A program made the translations under genes and the position numbers. A stretch of DNA of 64,000 nucleotides from contig JAFLVC010000002.1 in NCBI GenBank assembly GCA_022508505.1, forward strand, positions 97,507-161,506, in the 5' to 3' direction. The DNA comes from Clostridiales bacterium. Its GTDB lineage: Bacteria; Bacillota; Clostridia; Christensenellales; Pumilibacteraceae. Below are positions 8,018 to 16,611 of the stretch, piece by piece (the stretch's first letter is position 1; the number at the start of each line of letters is the position of its first letter). The notes beneath the pieces are model-generated. The model did not search any database and was not told the DNA's origin. It worked only from the letters and a program-made list of their open reading frames with translations.

Positions 8018-8557
8018 TCAATCGGGTTCTATAATATCGTCTATAAATTCGTCTTTAACGGTATAGGAATGCAGATGCGCCATGCCGTTTTTGTCTATCA
8101 TGTAGAACTTATTGCCGTCCTCCCACGTGCAGTCGGCTATGCGGTCGTAGCCGTCGAAAAATGCGGACAGGTCGGCTTTTGTTATGCCGCTTTTAAGCTG
8201 ATCCGATAGCATGGCGTACGCCGAGGTCATGTCGCCGTTTTTTACGAGCGAAAACAGCCGCGCTATCGGCGAGGACGGCGGCGGCAGCGGTTGGGCGTTG
8301 CCGTACACTATTATGTAGCGCGGCGCGAGGGTGAGCAGAAAGTGGTCGGGCCCTAACCGCACGCCCGTCGCGAGCTCGCCGTTGAAGTTTTCGGCGCCGG
8401 TCAGCTTTACCGTGTATGGGAGCAGCGTGTGCTTTAGCGGCAGCGCCGTTATGTACACGACGTCGAACTCCGACATCGTCAGGCGGTCGGCGCGCTCGTG
8501 AAAGCAGCCGTTTATCATGTATACACATTCGAATTCGCTTTTTATATGCAGTTCCAT
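8018..8557 (-). CDS. Hypothetical protein, 179 residues
   Basis: I do not recognise this protein. It has no signal peptide or membrane segment. The first half is beta-rich (FECVYMINGCFHERADRLTM, FDVVYITALPLKHTLLPYTVKL) with a proline-rich hinge QPLPPPSSP near residue 90, and the second half looks helical (ARLFSLVKNGDMTSAYAMLS, TKADLSAFFDGYDRIAD). It ends in an acidic tail. It is convergent with the HAD gene and divergent from the Myb-like regulator. No clear ribosome binding site precedes the ATG, so the start is uncertain. Confidence 0.6.
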   Translation of the reverse strand: MELHIKSEFECVYMINGCFHERADRLTMSEFDVVYITALPLKHTLLPYTVKLTGAENFNGELATGVRLGPDHFLLTLAPRYIIVYGNAQPLPPPSSPIARLFSLVKNGDMTSAYAMLSDQLKSGITKADLSAFFDGYDRIADCTWEDGNKFYMIDKNGMAHLHSYTVKDEFIDDIIEPD

Positions 8558-8659
8558 ACCGAAAATATATGTTTAAATTTTGCGTTCTATGTATATTTGT
8601 TTCTCTTTACGTCAATTATCGTGTGAGGCGATTAGACCGCCGATATAAGGAGACTGTAT

Positions 8660-9232
8660 ATGAACAATTCGAGCTGGACAATCGAACAGACCAAAAAGCT
8701 TTTCGCGCTTTGCGACAAGGCGAAAAAGCAGGGGACGAGTTTATCCTCGGCGTTTTCCGAAATGGCAAGGTTGACCGACCGCTCCGTCAATTCGGTGCGA
8801 AACTATTACTACGGTCAGGCAAAGACATTCGAGCTCGTGCCCGAGATTGCGGCGAAGCTGGGCATAAAGAGCACAAAGATAAAGCGCGACGCATTCGTGC
8901 CGTTCGAGGCGGGCGAGATACGCGAGCTCATCGAAAAGGTGCTCGTCGGAAAGGCGAACGGCAAGTCAATCCGCGCCACCATTTTCGAAATGGCAAACGG
9001 CGACGCAAAGGTGGCGCTTAGGCTTCAGAACAAGTACCGTTCGGTGCTGCGCTCGCACCGCGACGAGGTCGAGGCCGTCATGAACGAGCTTTCAGAGCGC
9101 GGCGTTTCGTACGTCAACCCCTATTCTCGCGCCGATAAAAACGACAACTTCGTGCGGCTCACCGAGTACATCGCGTCCCTCGATTCGTCGAAGGTCGGAA
9201 GCTTTCTGTCGCTCATCGAAAAGCTGAAGTAG
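8660..9232 (+). CDS. Tandem Myb/SANT-like DNA-binding protein
   Basis: The 190-residue protein starts at an ATG with AAGGAG in good position. Two similar helical units are visible. Residues about 5-55 (SSWTIEQTKKLFALCDKAKK to NSVRNYYYGQ) and about 82-130 (FVPFEAGEIRELIEKVLVGK to ALRLQNKYRSVL) both resemble Myb-like/RsfA-type DNA-binding helices. It is followed by a helical C-terminus. It probably acts as a transcription regulator; the target is unknown. It stands alone between a divergent hypothetical gene and the Nudix promoter. Confidence 0.62.
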   Translation: MNNSSWTIEQTKKLFALCDKAKKQGTSLSSAFSEMARLTDRSVNSVRNYYYGQAKTFELVPEIAAKLGIKSTKIKRDAFVPFEAGEIRELIEKVLVGKANGKSIRATIFEMANGDAKVALRLQNKYRSVLRSHRDEVEAVMNELSERGVSYVNPYSRADKNDNFVRLTEYIASLDSSKVGSFLSLIEKLK

Positions 9233-9331
9233 CAATTTTTCTACTATGAGCGAGCTTAACGCAGCAAGAGCCCAAAACAGCACGCTATCGTGTGTGTTTT
9301 ATTGGGGTTGGGAGAATGTACAATCAAACGC

Positions 9332-9360
9332 TTGATATTTTTTCTCCCCCGTAGTATAAT
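9332..9360 (+). promoter_or_regulatory. Promoter of the Nudix-asparaginase operon
   Basis: TTGATA and TATAAT with a 17-base spacer; the ATG lies 33 bases downstream with GGGGAG before it. Confidence 0.75.
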
Positions 9361-9392
9361 GATAAAAACATCTGCTATGGGGAGCTTGCATC

Positions 9393-10007
9393 ATGGGTTC
9401 GGCTATCGACAAAAACGGAATGACGGAGGCGCAGTTTTTGCGCGAGTACGACGTTACCCGTTATTTTCGTCCGTCCGTGACGACCGACGCCGTGCTCTGC
9501 CGCATATCGAGCGGCGGGGGCAGGGTGCTTCTAATCAAGCGCGGCGGACATCCTTACCTTGGGTGCTGGGCGTTCCCCGGCGGGTTTGTCGAAAAGGATG
9601 AGCCCTGCGAGGTCACCGCCTCCCGCGAGCTCGAGGAAGAGACGGGGATCAAAAATCTTGCGCTCCGTCAGCTCGTGACGGTTTCTACGCCCGGTCGCGA
9701 TCCGCGCTGGCGCAACATCACCGTCGTGTACTATGCGCTTCTTGACGGCGACGTCGAGGCCGCTGCAGGCGACGATGCGGATAACGCCGAATGGTTTGAC
9801 TTTTCTGTAGAGGCGAGCGGCGACTTTGTGAAGCTTGCGTTCTCGTCCGAAAAGGAGAGCTTTTGCGAGGAACTCAAAATCGTGCGCGACGCTTTCGGCA
9901 ATATCGATTTAAACAACACCGTCGTCACGAAACGAGGCAAAATGGCGTTTGACCACGCCAAAATCGTCTGCTATCTGTATGAAGCGGCAAAGCGAGGCAT
10001 AAGATGA
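9393..10007 (+). CDS. Nudix hydrolase
   Basis: The 204-residue protein carries a complete Nudix box from G-G-F-V-E-K-D-E to R-E-L-E-E-E-T-G-I, matching GX5EX7REUXEEXGU. Upstream of it are the strand [20 protein letters not shown] and downstream the segment [19 protein letters not shown], typical of ADP-ribose/ADP-sugar-type Nudix pyrophosphatases that hydrolyse nucleoside diphosphates linked to another group. The substrate is not determined. The C-terminal 60 residues form an extra helical region. It overlaps the asparaginase gene by 4 bases (ATGA), so the two are coupled. Confidence 0.9.
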   Translation: MGSAIDKNGMTEAQFLREYDVTRYFRPSVTTDAVLCRISSGGGRVLLIKRGGHPYLGCWAFPGGFVEKDEPCEVTASRELEEETGIKNLALRQLVTVSTPGRDPRWRNITVVYYALLDGDVEAAAGDDADNAEWFDFSVEASGDFVKLAFSSEKESFCEELKIVRDAFGNIDLNNTVVTKRGKMAFDHAKIVCYLYEAAKRGIR

Positions 10008-10912
10008 AAATTGCACTTGTAGCAACGGGCGGCACTATAGGAAGCCGCAAGGACACTGACGGAATTATAAAGCTTTCGCGCGCCGCGACCGATCAGATAG
10101 CGTCTATCGTGGGCGCAGATTCTGTGTTCGATTCACTGTCTACGCACAGCGAGCGCATGAAGCTGAAGGACCTCAATACCTTCCGCAGGATAATGCAGGA
10201 CGCGCTCGCCACACACCCGGACGGGATTATCGTCACGCACGGCACCGACACACTCGCGTTTTCGTCGGCGTATCTCGCGTATGCGTTTTGCGACACGCGT
10301 ATCCCCATCGTGATATGCTCGTCCGATCTGCCGCTCACCGAGCGCGACAGCAACGGCTTCGATATACTTCATTCCGCCAAGGTGTTTTTGCAAAACAGAA
10401 AGGCGGGCGTGTTTGCAGTGTACAAAAACCCGGGCTACGCGCCGCAGGTTCACCACGGCGCAAGGCTGTTGCCGGCGCACCTGCACGAGCACTTTTATCA
10501 CTCGCTCGGCGATTGGTCGTTTAACGACACGGGGCTCATGCACGGCATGGACTTTGACCTCTGCGGCGGCAAAGTTCTGCTCATAAACCCGTACATAGGT
10601 CTCGACTACTCGGTGTTCAACATCGACGGTTACGCGGCGATCGTTCAGAGCGGATACCACTCGGGCACGGTCAACTATGACGACTTTAACGCTTTTGCGA
10701 GCAAGTATCCCAATATCCCCATGTTCATGACGGCGGGGCGCAGAAAGTACGACGGCCCCGATTTTGTGCCTAACATCATTCAGTGCCACGGCATAACGCA
10801 GACCGCCCTTTACATAAAGCTACTTATAGCGATTAAAAATACCGTAAAGGATTTGCCGTCGTTCGTCCTCAAAAACGCCTGCGGCGAAATCGTCGATCCC
10901 GATAAGTATTAA
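10004..10912 (+). CDS. Type I/II asparaginase family protein
   Basis: The 302-residue protein begins [14 protein letters not shown], the first catalytic threonine signature of bacterial asparaginases, and has the second at [18 protein letters not shown] (Thr-Asp pair). There is no signal peptide, so it acts in the cytoplasm, converting L-asparagine to aspartate and ammonia or acting on a related amide. With about 300 residues it is slightly shorter than the usual 320-350. Translation is coupled to the Nudix gene. Confidence 0.9.
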   Translation: MKIALVATGGTIGSRKDTDGIIKLSRAATDQIASIVGADSVFDSLSTHSERMKLKDLNTFRRIMQDALATHPDGIIVTHGTDTLAFSSAYLAYAFCDTRIPIVICSSDLPLTERDSNGFDILHSAKVFLQNRKAGVFAVYKNPGYAPQVHHGARLLPAHLHEHFYHSLGDWSFNDTGLMHGMDFDLCGGKVLLINPYIGLDYSVFNIDGYAAIVQSGYHSGTVNYDDFNAFASKYPNIPMFMTAGRRKYDGPDFVPNIIQCHGITQTALYIKLLIAIKNTVKDLPSFVLKNACGEIVDPDKY

Positions 10913-10983
10913 ACCGTATTTTAAAAACCTTCGCTTTATCGCAGTTCACAAATGGAATTCGGGTGAAACGAAACTAATAATCG

Positions 10984-11014
10984 GGCGTGGCAAAAGCCGC
11001 GCCTTTTCCGTGCT
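10984..11014 (+). repeat. Direct repeat copy 1, a terminator-like hairpin
   Basis: A GGCGTGGC/GCCGCGCC stem with an AAAA loop and TTTT tail (10984-11007), followed by CCGTGCT. The whole 31 bases recur without a mismatch at 12557-12587, on the other side of the pnuC module. It probably terminates the asparaginase operon. Confidence 0.8.
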
Positions 11015-11115
11015 ATCTTGTGAAGATAAACTTTAGTATTTATAGCTTAGGTTGCATTTCCTCTTTTGATATGCTATAATATTTGTGCGATAAACAGTAA
11101 TTTGGCGGAGAACAC

Positions 11116-11144
11116 TTGCCTTAAATTGTTTGTTGTGGTAAAAT
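11116..11144 (+). promoter_or_regulatory. Probable pnuC promoter
   Basis: TTGCCT and TAAAAT with a 17-base spacer, about 100 bases before the pnuC ATG. This leaves a roughly 95-base leader. Confidence 0.55.
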
Positions 11145-11246
11145 ACATACATAACTGCCACCGGGTAGAGAAATGCTTGAGCATTCATTACGTATCGTTA
11201 GGTCTTTGAAGATGCGTATTGAGTGCTTGTTTTTTTGGAGAAGATT
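11145..11246 (+). promoter_or_regulatory. pnuC leader with terminator-type attenuator
   Basis: Stem arms at 11181-11196 and 11211-11226 pair over 16 positions with one mismatch and a few G-T pairs. They are followed by TTGTTTTTTT (11227-11236), which runs into the GGAGAAG ribosome binding site. A competing small hairpin ATGC-TTGA-GCAT (11173-11184) shares bases with the left arm and could act as part of an anti-terminator. This is the form of a riboswitch or other attenuator, possibly sensing the cargo of the transporter. I do not recognise the aptamer class. Confidence 0.55.
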
Positions 11247-11963
11247 ATGAAATTTAAATCCATAAAAGGCTATTTTTCAAAGGTTGAAATTGCTCTATGG
11301 GTTATTTCGGTATCGCTGATCATAATTTCATTTTCTGTATTCGACAGAAGAAACTATATAATTCTTGCCGCTTCGCTTATCGGGGCAACGTCGCTTATAT
11401 TTAATGCAAAGGGCAATCCAATCGGACAAGTTTTAATTATCATATTCGGCATTTTATATGGCATTGTATCTTACACGTTTGCCTACTACGGCGAGATGAT
11501 AACCTATCTCGGTATGACAGCGCCTATGGCAATCGTTGCGCTCATAGCTTGGCTCAAAAATCCGTATAACGGCAACAAAGCGGAAGTGAAAGTCAACCGA
11601 TTAATGTGGAAAGAGATTATTCTCATGGCGGTATTGACCGTCGCCGTAACGATTGCGTTCTATTTCATTTTATGGTATTTTAATACTGCAAACCTTTTGC
11701 CGAGTACGCTCTCTGTTACGACAAGTTTTATCGCCGCATATCTCACGTTCAGACGAAGTCCGTATTTTGCGATTGTCTATGCCGCAAACGATATTGTTCT
11801 CATCGTGTTATGGATATTGGCTACATTGACGGATATTTCCTATTTGTCGGTAACAATCTGTTTCGCTGTCTTTTTGGTTAATGATATCTATAGCTTTATA
11901 AATTGGCTGAAAATGCGGAAGCGACAACACAATCGGGAGGAAGCGCAATGTTCAGAGAAATGA
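11247..11963 (+). CDS. pnuC: PnuC family transporter (nicotinamide riboside/mononucleotide or similar)
   Basis: The 238-residue protein has seven or so hydrophobic helices and the family features KGNPIGQVLIIIFGILYGIVSYTFAYYGEMITYLGMTAPM and the later segment FAIVYAANDIVLIVLWILATL. PnuC proteins are facilitators for vitamin nucleosides such as nicotinamide riboside, and relatives carry thiamine or riboflavin. The start used has GGAGAAG directly upstream; an earlier ATG would lie inside the hairpin. Base composition is richer in A+T than the neighbours. The end overlaps the next gene by 16 bases. Confidence 0.9.
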   Translation: MKFKSIKGYFSKVEIALWVISVSLIIISFSVFDRRNYIILAASLIGATSLIFNAKGNPIGQVLIIIFGILYGIVSYTFAYYGEMITYLGMTAPMAIVALIAWLKNPYNGNKAEVKVNRLMWKEIILMAVLTVAVTIAFYFILWYFNTANLLPSTLSVTTSFIAAYLTFRRSPYFAIVYAANDIVLIVLWILATLTDISYLSVTICFAVFLVNDIYSFINWLKMRKRQHNREEAQCSEK

Positions 11964-12442
11964 GAAGAAAAAATCAACGGCTTACCGAAACGGAATGCGT
12001 TGAAATTCTGCATAGGAATACTGCCGGAGTGCTAGCCGTTCTGGGCGATGAGGGCTATCCATATGCCGTACCGATGAGTTACGTTTACGATGGGGAAGCT
12101 CTGTATTTTCACTGCGCGAAAAGCGGTCATAAACTTGACGCTATCAAGTCCTGCGACAAAGTATCTTTTTGCGTGATAGACCAAGACGAAGTCGTCCCGC
12201 AGAAATATACTACGCACTTTCGCAGTGTAGTTCTTTTTGGACGGGCGAGCATATTAAACAACGATGAAGAAGTGCTTTCCGCAATAGGGAAGTTAGCAAT
12301 AAAATATCATCCGACCGATAGCAAGCGGAATCGTGATATAGCTATCAAAAAAGAATACTCTGCTATGTGTATCATAAAAATAGACATTGCCCATATGACG
12401 GGAAAAGAGTCCATTGAGCTTGTAAAAGCAAAGTATCGATAG
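11948..12442 (+). CDS. Pyridoxamine 5'-phosphate oxidase-like flavin-binding protein (NimA-like)
   Basis: The 164-residue protein starts at an ATG preceded by GGGAGGAAG, inside the end of pnuC. It begins MFREMRRKNQRLTETECVEIL and continues with AVLGDEGYPYAVPMSYVYDGEALYFHCAKSGHKLDAI, the signature of the split-barrel FMN-binding family that includes 5-nitroimidazole reductases. It likely binds FMN and reduces small molecules; the natural substrate is unknown. Coupling to pnuC suggests a common link to cofactor supply, but this is inference. Confidence 0.85.
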   Translation: MFREMRRKNQRLTETECVEILHRNTAGVLAVLGDEGYPYAVPMSYVYDGEALYFHCAKSGHKLDAIKSCDKVSFCVIDQDEVVPQKYTTHFRSVVLFGRASILNNDEEVLSAIGKLAIKYHPTDSKRNRDIAIKKEYSAMCIIKIDIAHMTGKESIELVKAKYR

Positions 12443-12556
12443 CTCAATCGGCGTAGAGGCGAGTGCCGAGACGCTCTTGAAATATACACAAGAAAATTCT
12501 GTCAAGCAATAAAATCAAGCGACGCATGACATTAAAAATAGCTTTATTAAAGTTCT

Positions 12557-12587
12557 GGCGTGGCAAAAGCCGCGCCTTTTCCGTGCT
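12557..12587 (+). repeat. Direct repeat copy 2, a terminator-like hairpin
   Basis: Identical to 10984-11014 over 31 bases, while flanking bases differ. The GGCGTGGC/GCCGCGCC stem with TTTT ends the pnuC transcript. Confidence 0.8.
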
Positions 12588-12676
12588 TTACATGTGTTGA
12601 CGAAGAAAGCTTTTTTACGGAAACAACGGCAAGCGCAAGGGCGGCGGCAAGCATTATGCGCCTTTTACTTAAAAAG

Positions 12677-13483
12677 TCATGCGGCTTCCTCGCTCGGCAA
12701 GACGGTTATGATAAGCTTCTCCGACGGCTTGGAATTTTCGGTTATTCCTGCGCCGAGTTCTACTTTGTACAACAAAATCTCTTCGTTTTTACACGGCTTT
12801 TTGGCTATAATCAAGTATACCGGATCGTATTCGATAAATTTGACTGTACGAACAATATCAAAGACGTCACTGTTGTACTTTATCCCTACGCAGTCTGCGT
12901 GTATTGCGAATTGTCTGCCGTTATAACCGTGCGGGCTTGGCACAACACGCAAAGCATATTCTCCCACGGTAAGCGTATACGTTTCCCAATGCAGTTCGTT
13001 CGCAGATATTACTACGTCCCGTGTGCTCGAAATATAATTCCACTTGTCGGGCGAAGTAGTCCAGCAGTCCTCGTCGCGGTCATAATTTGCGCCGCTATAC
13101 AACGAACCCCTGACGCCGTCTATCAACGGATATTTCAATTCATCTTTCGCGGCCGATTTAAGTCCCAAAACCACCGCCAAAACTATGACTGCCGTAAACG
13201 CGACTGCGCACACGGTGGAGATTGTTATAAGCAGCTTGCGCGAGCGCGATATTATTTTGTTCTTTTGTACTATAACCTTTTCGGTGGGCGCGTCAGAATA
13301 CAAGTCTTCCTTGCTCACGTCGAAGTACTCGCAAAGCAGTCGTAGCGATTCGTTGCTCGGTAATCCCAAACCGTTTTCCCATTTGGCGACGGCGCTGCGG
13401 CTTACGTAAATGCTTTCGGCAAGCTCGGACTGCGACACGCCTTTTTCGCCGCGTAGCTTTTTCAGCTTTTCGTTAAACTGCAT
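12677..13483 (-). CDS. XRE-family regulator with a membrane segment
   Basis: The chosen start (MQFNEKLKKLRGEKGVSQ) has AAGGAGG immediately upstream; it gives 268 residues. Residues about 2-60 form a Cro/C1-type helix-turn-helix (SQSELAESIYVSRSAVAKWENGLGLPSNESL). A single transmembrane helix follows at about 88-110 (LLITISTVCAVAFTAVIVLAVVLGL), and the C-terminal 150 residues would be extracytoplasmic. It is therefore a membrane-tethered DNA-binding protein that could sense an outside signal. It is convergent with the pnuC module. No target promoter is evident. Confidence 0.83.
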   Translation of the reverse strand: MQFNEKLKKLRGEKGVSQSELAESIYVSRSAVAKWENGLGLPSNESLRLLCEYFDVSKEDLYSDAPTEKVIVQKNKIISRSRKLLITISTVCAVAFTAVIVLAVVLGLKSAAKDELKYPLIDGVRGSLYSGANYDRDEDCWTTSPDKWNYISSTRDVVISANELHWETYTLTVGEYALRVVPSPHGYNGRQFAIHADCVGIKYNSDVFDIVRTVKFIEYDPVYLIIAKKPCKNEEILLYKVELGAGITENSKPSEKLIITVLPSEEAA

Positions 13484-13626
13484 AACGGCCTCCTTTTTCG
13501 GTTGCGTATATTGTATCACATCCGCATGAAAAAAGTAAATACCGCACGCCGTTACTTTACCCGTTACGGCTGTTACTTTTGAATTTGCTTTGAATTATGA
13601 ACTGTGACTTTTTGTATGCAGTAAAA

Positions 13627-13652
13627 AACTCTCGGTTGTTCGAGAGCTTTTT
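13627..13652 (-). terminator. Bidirectional terminator below the DUF1893 gene
   Basis: CTCTCG/CGAGAG stem with loop GTTGTT, flanked by A6 on the left and T5 on the right. Confidence 0.75.
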
Positions 13653-13725
13653 GTCATAGCGAAGGTATCACTCATGTAGTGCATGCTTCTATATTGGAAG
13701 CGCGAATATTTGCGAGGCTTTTGTA

Positions 13726-14139
13726 TTATGCGCGCATGGCTACGAGCTTGGCTTTTAATGCGGCGTACGCCTCGTCGGGATCGTCGATATTTATGACCGT
13801 CTTTTCCATGGGGCAGATGTCGGTTCCGTCGCGGTTTATGATGCGGTCAACGAGCGTTTCGCACTCGTAAGCTATGCCGTGGCGGATTAGCACTTCTTCT
13901 GCGAGGCGGGAGAGCGTCTTTGCGTACACCGCCTTTATGCCGCATTTGACGAAAAGCAGCGCGGCAGCCTTTCCGACAACTATATCGGCAACCGAGTAGC
14001 ATTTTAGGTCGACGCCGTCCAAGATAAACCCCATCATCGGAGCTATGCCGTGCTTATCGCTGTAAAGACATTCGCCGTCGCGGCACAGGCAGATCGTGTG
14101 TCCGTCGAGGTTTTGCTTTGCTTTTTCAATATCAGTCAT
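13726..14139 (-). CDS. DUF1893 family protein
   Basis: The 137-residue protein has the family pattern: HTICLCRDGECLYSDKHGIAPMMGFI, then CYSVADIVVGKAAALLFVKCGIKAVYAKTLSRLAEEVL and INRDGTDICPMEKTV. This cytidine-deaminase-like fold of unknown function is common in Clostridia, often beside ECF or Fe-S genes. Cysteines at 17, 19, 23, 47 and 66 and the ICPME segment may bind metal; this is inference. Its start overlaps the end of the ECF S-component gene by 8 bases, so it is the last gene of the flavodoxin operon. Confidence 0.82.
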   Translation of the reverse strand: MTDIEKAKQNLDGHTICLCRDGECLYSDKHGIAPMMGFILDGVDLKCYSVADIVVGKAAALLFVKCGIKAVYAKTLSRLAEEVLIRHGIAYECETLVDRIINRDGTDICPMEKTVINIDDPDEAYAALKAKLVAMRA

Positions 14140-14719
14140 TTTGGTTTTTGTCCCTGTCCAAAAGCAGTTTCAGTCCCATTACGATAAAAGGAACGAGAGC
14201 CGCTTGCAATACCATTCCCAACAGTCCCGTCTGAATCTGCGCCCAGATGACTGCGGGGGTGAAAGGCGTCACCGCTTGAAATATGAGTACGAGAAGCATG
14301 AACGCAGTTCTTCCCGCTATTTGCGCGAGCAGCACCGCGGGGAAGGCGAGCCAGCCGTTTTGAGCTATCTTGTTTGCAAAAAGTCCGGACACCGCGCCGA
14401 ACACGGCAAGCTCCGCCGCCATGAACGGAAGCCGCGCCGCCATCGGCATGGGGTTGCCTGCGGCAAGGGTGATGAGAAAGCTTACGACGGGCGAAGCGAC
14501 GCCTATCGAAATCCCCCACAGCGAGCCGAGAAGGCATCCGCCGAGAAGCACGGGAAGGTACATGGGAAGCCACTGCACGCCGCCCGGTGCGCCGAGCGCC
14601 GCGTGTACAATCTGCGGCAAAGCGACCGCCAAGGCGACCAGCCCGAGCGAGACGAGACTTTTTACGGTGAGCTTGACTTTTAACGAGCAATTCTTTTTGA
14701 TTAAAACGTTTTCAAGCAT
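14132..14719 (-). CDS. ECF transporter S component (putative)
   Basis: The 195-residue protein has six predicted helices and the compact glycine/proline-rich pattern of vitamin-type S components: VQWLPMYLPVLLGGCLLGSLWGISIGVASPVVSFLI. No ATPase or T component is nearby, so it presumably shares an energising module encoded elsewhere. Substrate unknown. An AAGGAG sequence precedes the ATG. It lies between the Fe-S aldo/keto reductase and DUF1893 genes. Confidence 0.78.
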   Translation of the reverse strand: MLENVLIKKNCSLKVKLTVKSLVSLGLVALAVALPQIVHAALGAPGGVQWLPMYLPVLLGGCLLGSLWGISIGVASPVVSFLITLAAGNPMPMAARLPFMAAELAVFGAVSGLFANKIAQNGWLAFPAVLLAQIAGRTAFMLLVLIFQAVTPFTPAVIWAQIQTGLLGMVLQAALVPFIVMGLKLLLDRDKNQND

Positions 14720-14777
14720 GTTTATTCTCCTTTAAAATAATTATCGGGTTATGCGGTTTTTTTGTCCGACGATACCG

Positions 14778-15887
14778 TTACTTTTCGAATTCCTTTGCGA
14801 CGTCTTCCAAGAGCTGTCTTATGGGCAGGTGCTGCGGGCACGACTTTTCGCACTTGCCGCACTTTATGCAGTCGGACGCTTTTCCGCCCGTTTTGGTGTG
14901 TATATCGGTGTAGTAGTAGTCGGCGTTCCAATCGTGGTGGATGTTTTTTGTGTTCATGCAGGCGAAAAGGTCGGGAATCTTTATCTGCTTCGGACAGCCT
15001 TCCGTGCAGTAGCGGCAGGCGGTGCAGGGGATGAGGTTCATGCCCTTGAACACCGCGCACACATTTTGAACGGCTATCATTTCTCTTTCCGAAAGCGGCG
15101 TAAAGTCCTTCATGTACGAAATGTTGTCCGTCATCTGCGCCATGTTGCTCATGCCGGAGAGCACCATGAACATTCCCTCAAAGCCCGCCGCAAAGCGAAT
15201 GGCGTAGCTCGCGGCGCTGTTATCCCCGAGCGCGTCGAAAAACTTTTTTGCGTCGTCGGGAAGGTTTACGAGCCTGCCGCCCCTGACCGGCTCCATGACG
15301 ATAATCGGCTTATTATGCTTGCGGCATACGTCGTAGCACTTTTTGGACTGTACCGCCGGATCGTCGTAGTCCACGTAGTTGAACTGTATTTGAACGACTT
15401 CGACCTGCGGATACTCGGTGAGGATTCGGTCGAGTACGTCCGCCGTGTCGTGGAAGGATAAGCCGAAGTGCTTGATTTTGCCTTCCGCCTTTAGCTCTAA
15501 CGCCGTCTCGTAGGCGCGGCACTTTTTGAAGTGCTCGAATACTTCCTTGCTCTGCGCGTGCATCAAATAGAAGTCGAAATAGTCGACGCCTAAGATTTTG
15601 AGCTGTTTTTCGAAGAACGGGCGAATGTCGGACTGCGTGTTGAAATACGGCGCGGTCAGCTTGTTCGTCAGTATGTATTTGTCGCGCGGATAGCGAGCTA
15701 CGAGACAGTCTGCAAGCGCCGTTTCGCTCAGCCCGTCGTGGTAGCCGTGCGCCGTGTCGAAATAGTTGAAGCCGTTTTCCATAAATGCGTCTATCATTCT
15801 GTTGAACTCGGCGTAGTCGATTTTGTTCCCATTCATGGGTAGTCTCATGCAGCCGAAGCCTAATTTTTTATGTACGTTTTCAAACAT
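14778..15887 (-). CDS. Aldo/keto reductase with C-terminal 2x[4Fe-4S] domain
   Basis: The 369-residue protein has an AKR TIM barrel at residues about 1-280 (NYFDTAHGYHDGLSE with the catalytic Asp/Tyr region, KLTAPYF, HFGLSFHDTAD, QFNYVDYDD). A ferredoxin-like C-terminus follows with CTACRYCTEGCP and CIKCGKCEKSCP, each able to hold a [4Fe-4S] cluster. Such fused proteins probably pass electrons between the clusters and a carbonyl substrate. The flavodoxin encoded just upstream is a plausible electron partner. An AGGAG site precedes the ATG. Confidence 0.9.
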   Translation of the reverse strand: MFENVHKKLGFGCMRLPMNGNKIDYAEFNRMIDAFMENGFNYFDTAHGYHDGLSETALADCLVARYPRDKYILTNKLTAPYFNTQSDIRPFFEKQLKILGVDYFDFYLMHAQSKEVFEHFKKCRAYETALELKAEGKIKHFGLSFHDTADVLDRILTEYPQVEVVQIQFNYVDYDDPAVQSKKCYDVCRKHNKPIIVMEPVRGGRLVNLPDDAKKFFDALGDNSAASYAIRFAAGFEGMFMVLSGMSNMAQMTDNISYMKDFTPLSEREMIAVQNVCAVFKGMNLIPCTACRYCTEGCPKQIKIPDLFACMNTKNIHHDWNADYYYTDIHTKTGGKASDCIKCGKCEKSCPQHLPIRQLLEDVAKEFEK

Positions 15888-15907
15888 AATACTCTCCTTG
15901 GATTGCT

Positions 15908-16426
15908 TTAAGCTTCAACGCTTTTCTTTGCCCACTCGGCGACTTTCTTTTCGGACTGCGCCGCTTTCGCGCCGTGAATGGAAAGGCCGCGAAGCAGTGC
16001 GGCGCCCGGGCATATCATTTTCAGGTCGCGCTCGCTCAGGGAAAGCCCGCTACCTTCGTTGGTGCAAAACGGCGCGATTCTCTTGCCGACGAGGTTTAGC
16101 TTTTCCAATAGCGTGAACATTGCCATAGGCATCGTTCCCCACCAATTGGGGTAGCCGACGAATATGACGTCATAGCCGTCCAAGCTTTCGGGATACGCCT
16201 TGACTGCGGGGCGGGCGTTTGCGTTAAGCTCCTTTTGCGCCACGTCGATACATTCGTTATAGTCCTCGGGGTAGGGTTCTGCCGTCTCCACCTCGAACAG
16301 GTCGCCGCCGACCGCATTTTGAATGAACTCGGCGACAATTTCCGTATTACCCTTAGCAAGATTTTTGATGCTACCGTTGACGTAGTTCTGTCCTTTTCTC
16401 GAGTAGTACACGATTAGGTTTGCCAT
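15908..16426 (-). CDS. Flavodoxin family protein
   Basis: The 172-residue protein begins ANLIVYYSRKGQNYVNGSI, a variant of the flavodoxin phosphate-binding loop, and continues with EPYPEDYNECIDVAQKEL and VIFVGYPNWWGTMPMAMFTLLEKL, typical of clostridial flavodoxin-like FMN proteins. It carries electrons or acts as a small reductase in the cytoplasm. It is first in a four-gene minus-strand operon and lies below the structured leader copy B; AAAGGAGC precedes the ATG. Confidence 0.9.
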   Translation of the reverse strand: MANLIVYYSRKGQNYVNGSIKNLAKGNTEIVAEFIQNAVGGDLFEVETAEPYPEDYNECIDVAQKELNANARPAVKAYPESLDGYDVIFVGYPNWWGTMPMAMFTLLEKLNLVGKRIAPFCTNEGSGLSLSERDLKMICPGAALLRGLSIHGAKAAQSEKKVAEWAKKSVEA

Positions 16427-16483
16427 GGGTCAAGCTCCTTTTTGTATTGGAATTGCTTTAAGTCGCACCTTTCCGTACATTAT

Positions 16484-16611
16484 ATCACAAGCAAAATATG
16501 CTTGCTTGCAATAGCATTTTTGCGCCGTGATTCAATATCGCAGTCGCGTGAATTACGCGAGGCGCGTCAGCGCCACGATTGCAACGCAATCGTTACTGCG
16601 TATATTATAAC
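16484..16611 (-). ncRNA. Structured 5' leader, copy B (upstream of the flavodoxin operon)
   Basis: Read on the minus strand, this block matches the sdaA leader (5092-5221) almost throughout, including the -10 box, ACGATTGC/GCAATCGT, GGCGC/GCGCC, and the link ATATTGAATCACGGCGC. In the third stem, a C-G pair of copy A (CGCGC/GCGCG) is T-A here (CGCGT/ACGCG), a paired change. The fourth stem keeps GCAAAA/TTTTGC with a one-base bulge. It lies between the promoter and the flavodoxin gene, the same position as copy A. Confidence 0.6.

Noticed and set aside
11223..11246. Earlier start for PnuC
   Set aside because: It falls in the right arm of the attenuator hairpin and lacks a ribosome binding site; the ATG at 11247 has one.
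12560..13345. Long plus-strand open frame opposite the XRE gene
   Set aside because: It lies antisense to a clear XRE regulator with a strong ribosome binding site; its translation shows no domain and is rich in rare, basic and cysteine residues.
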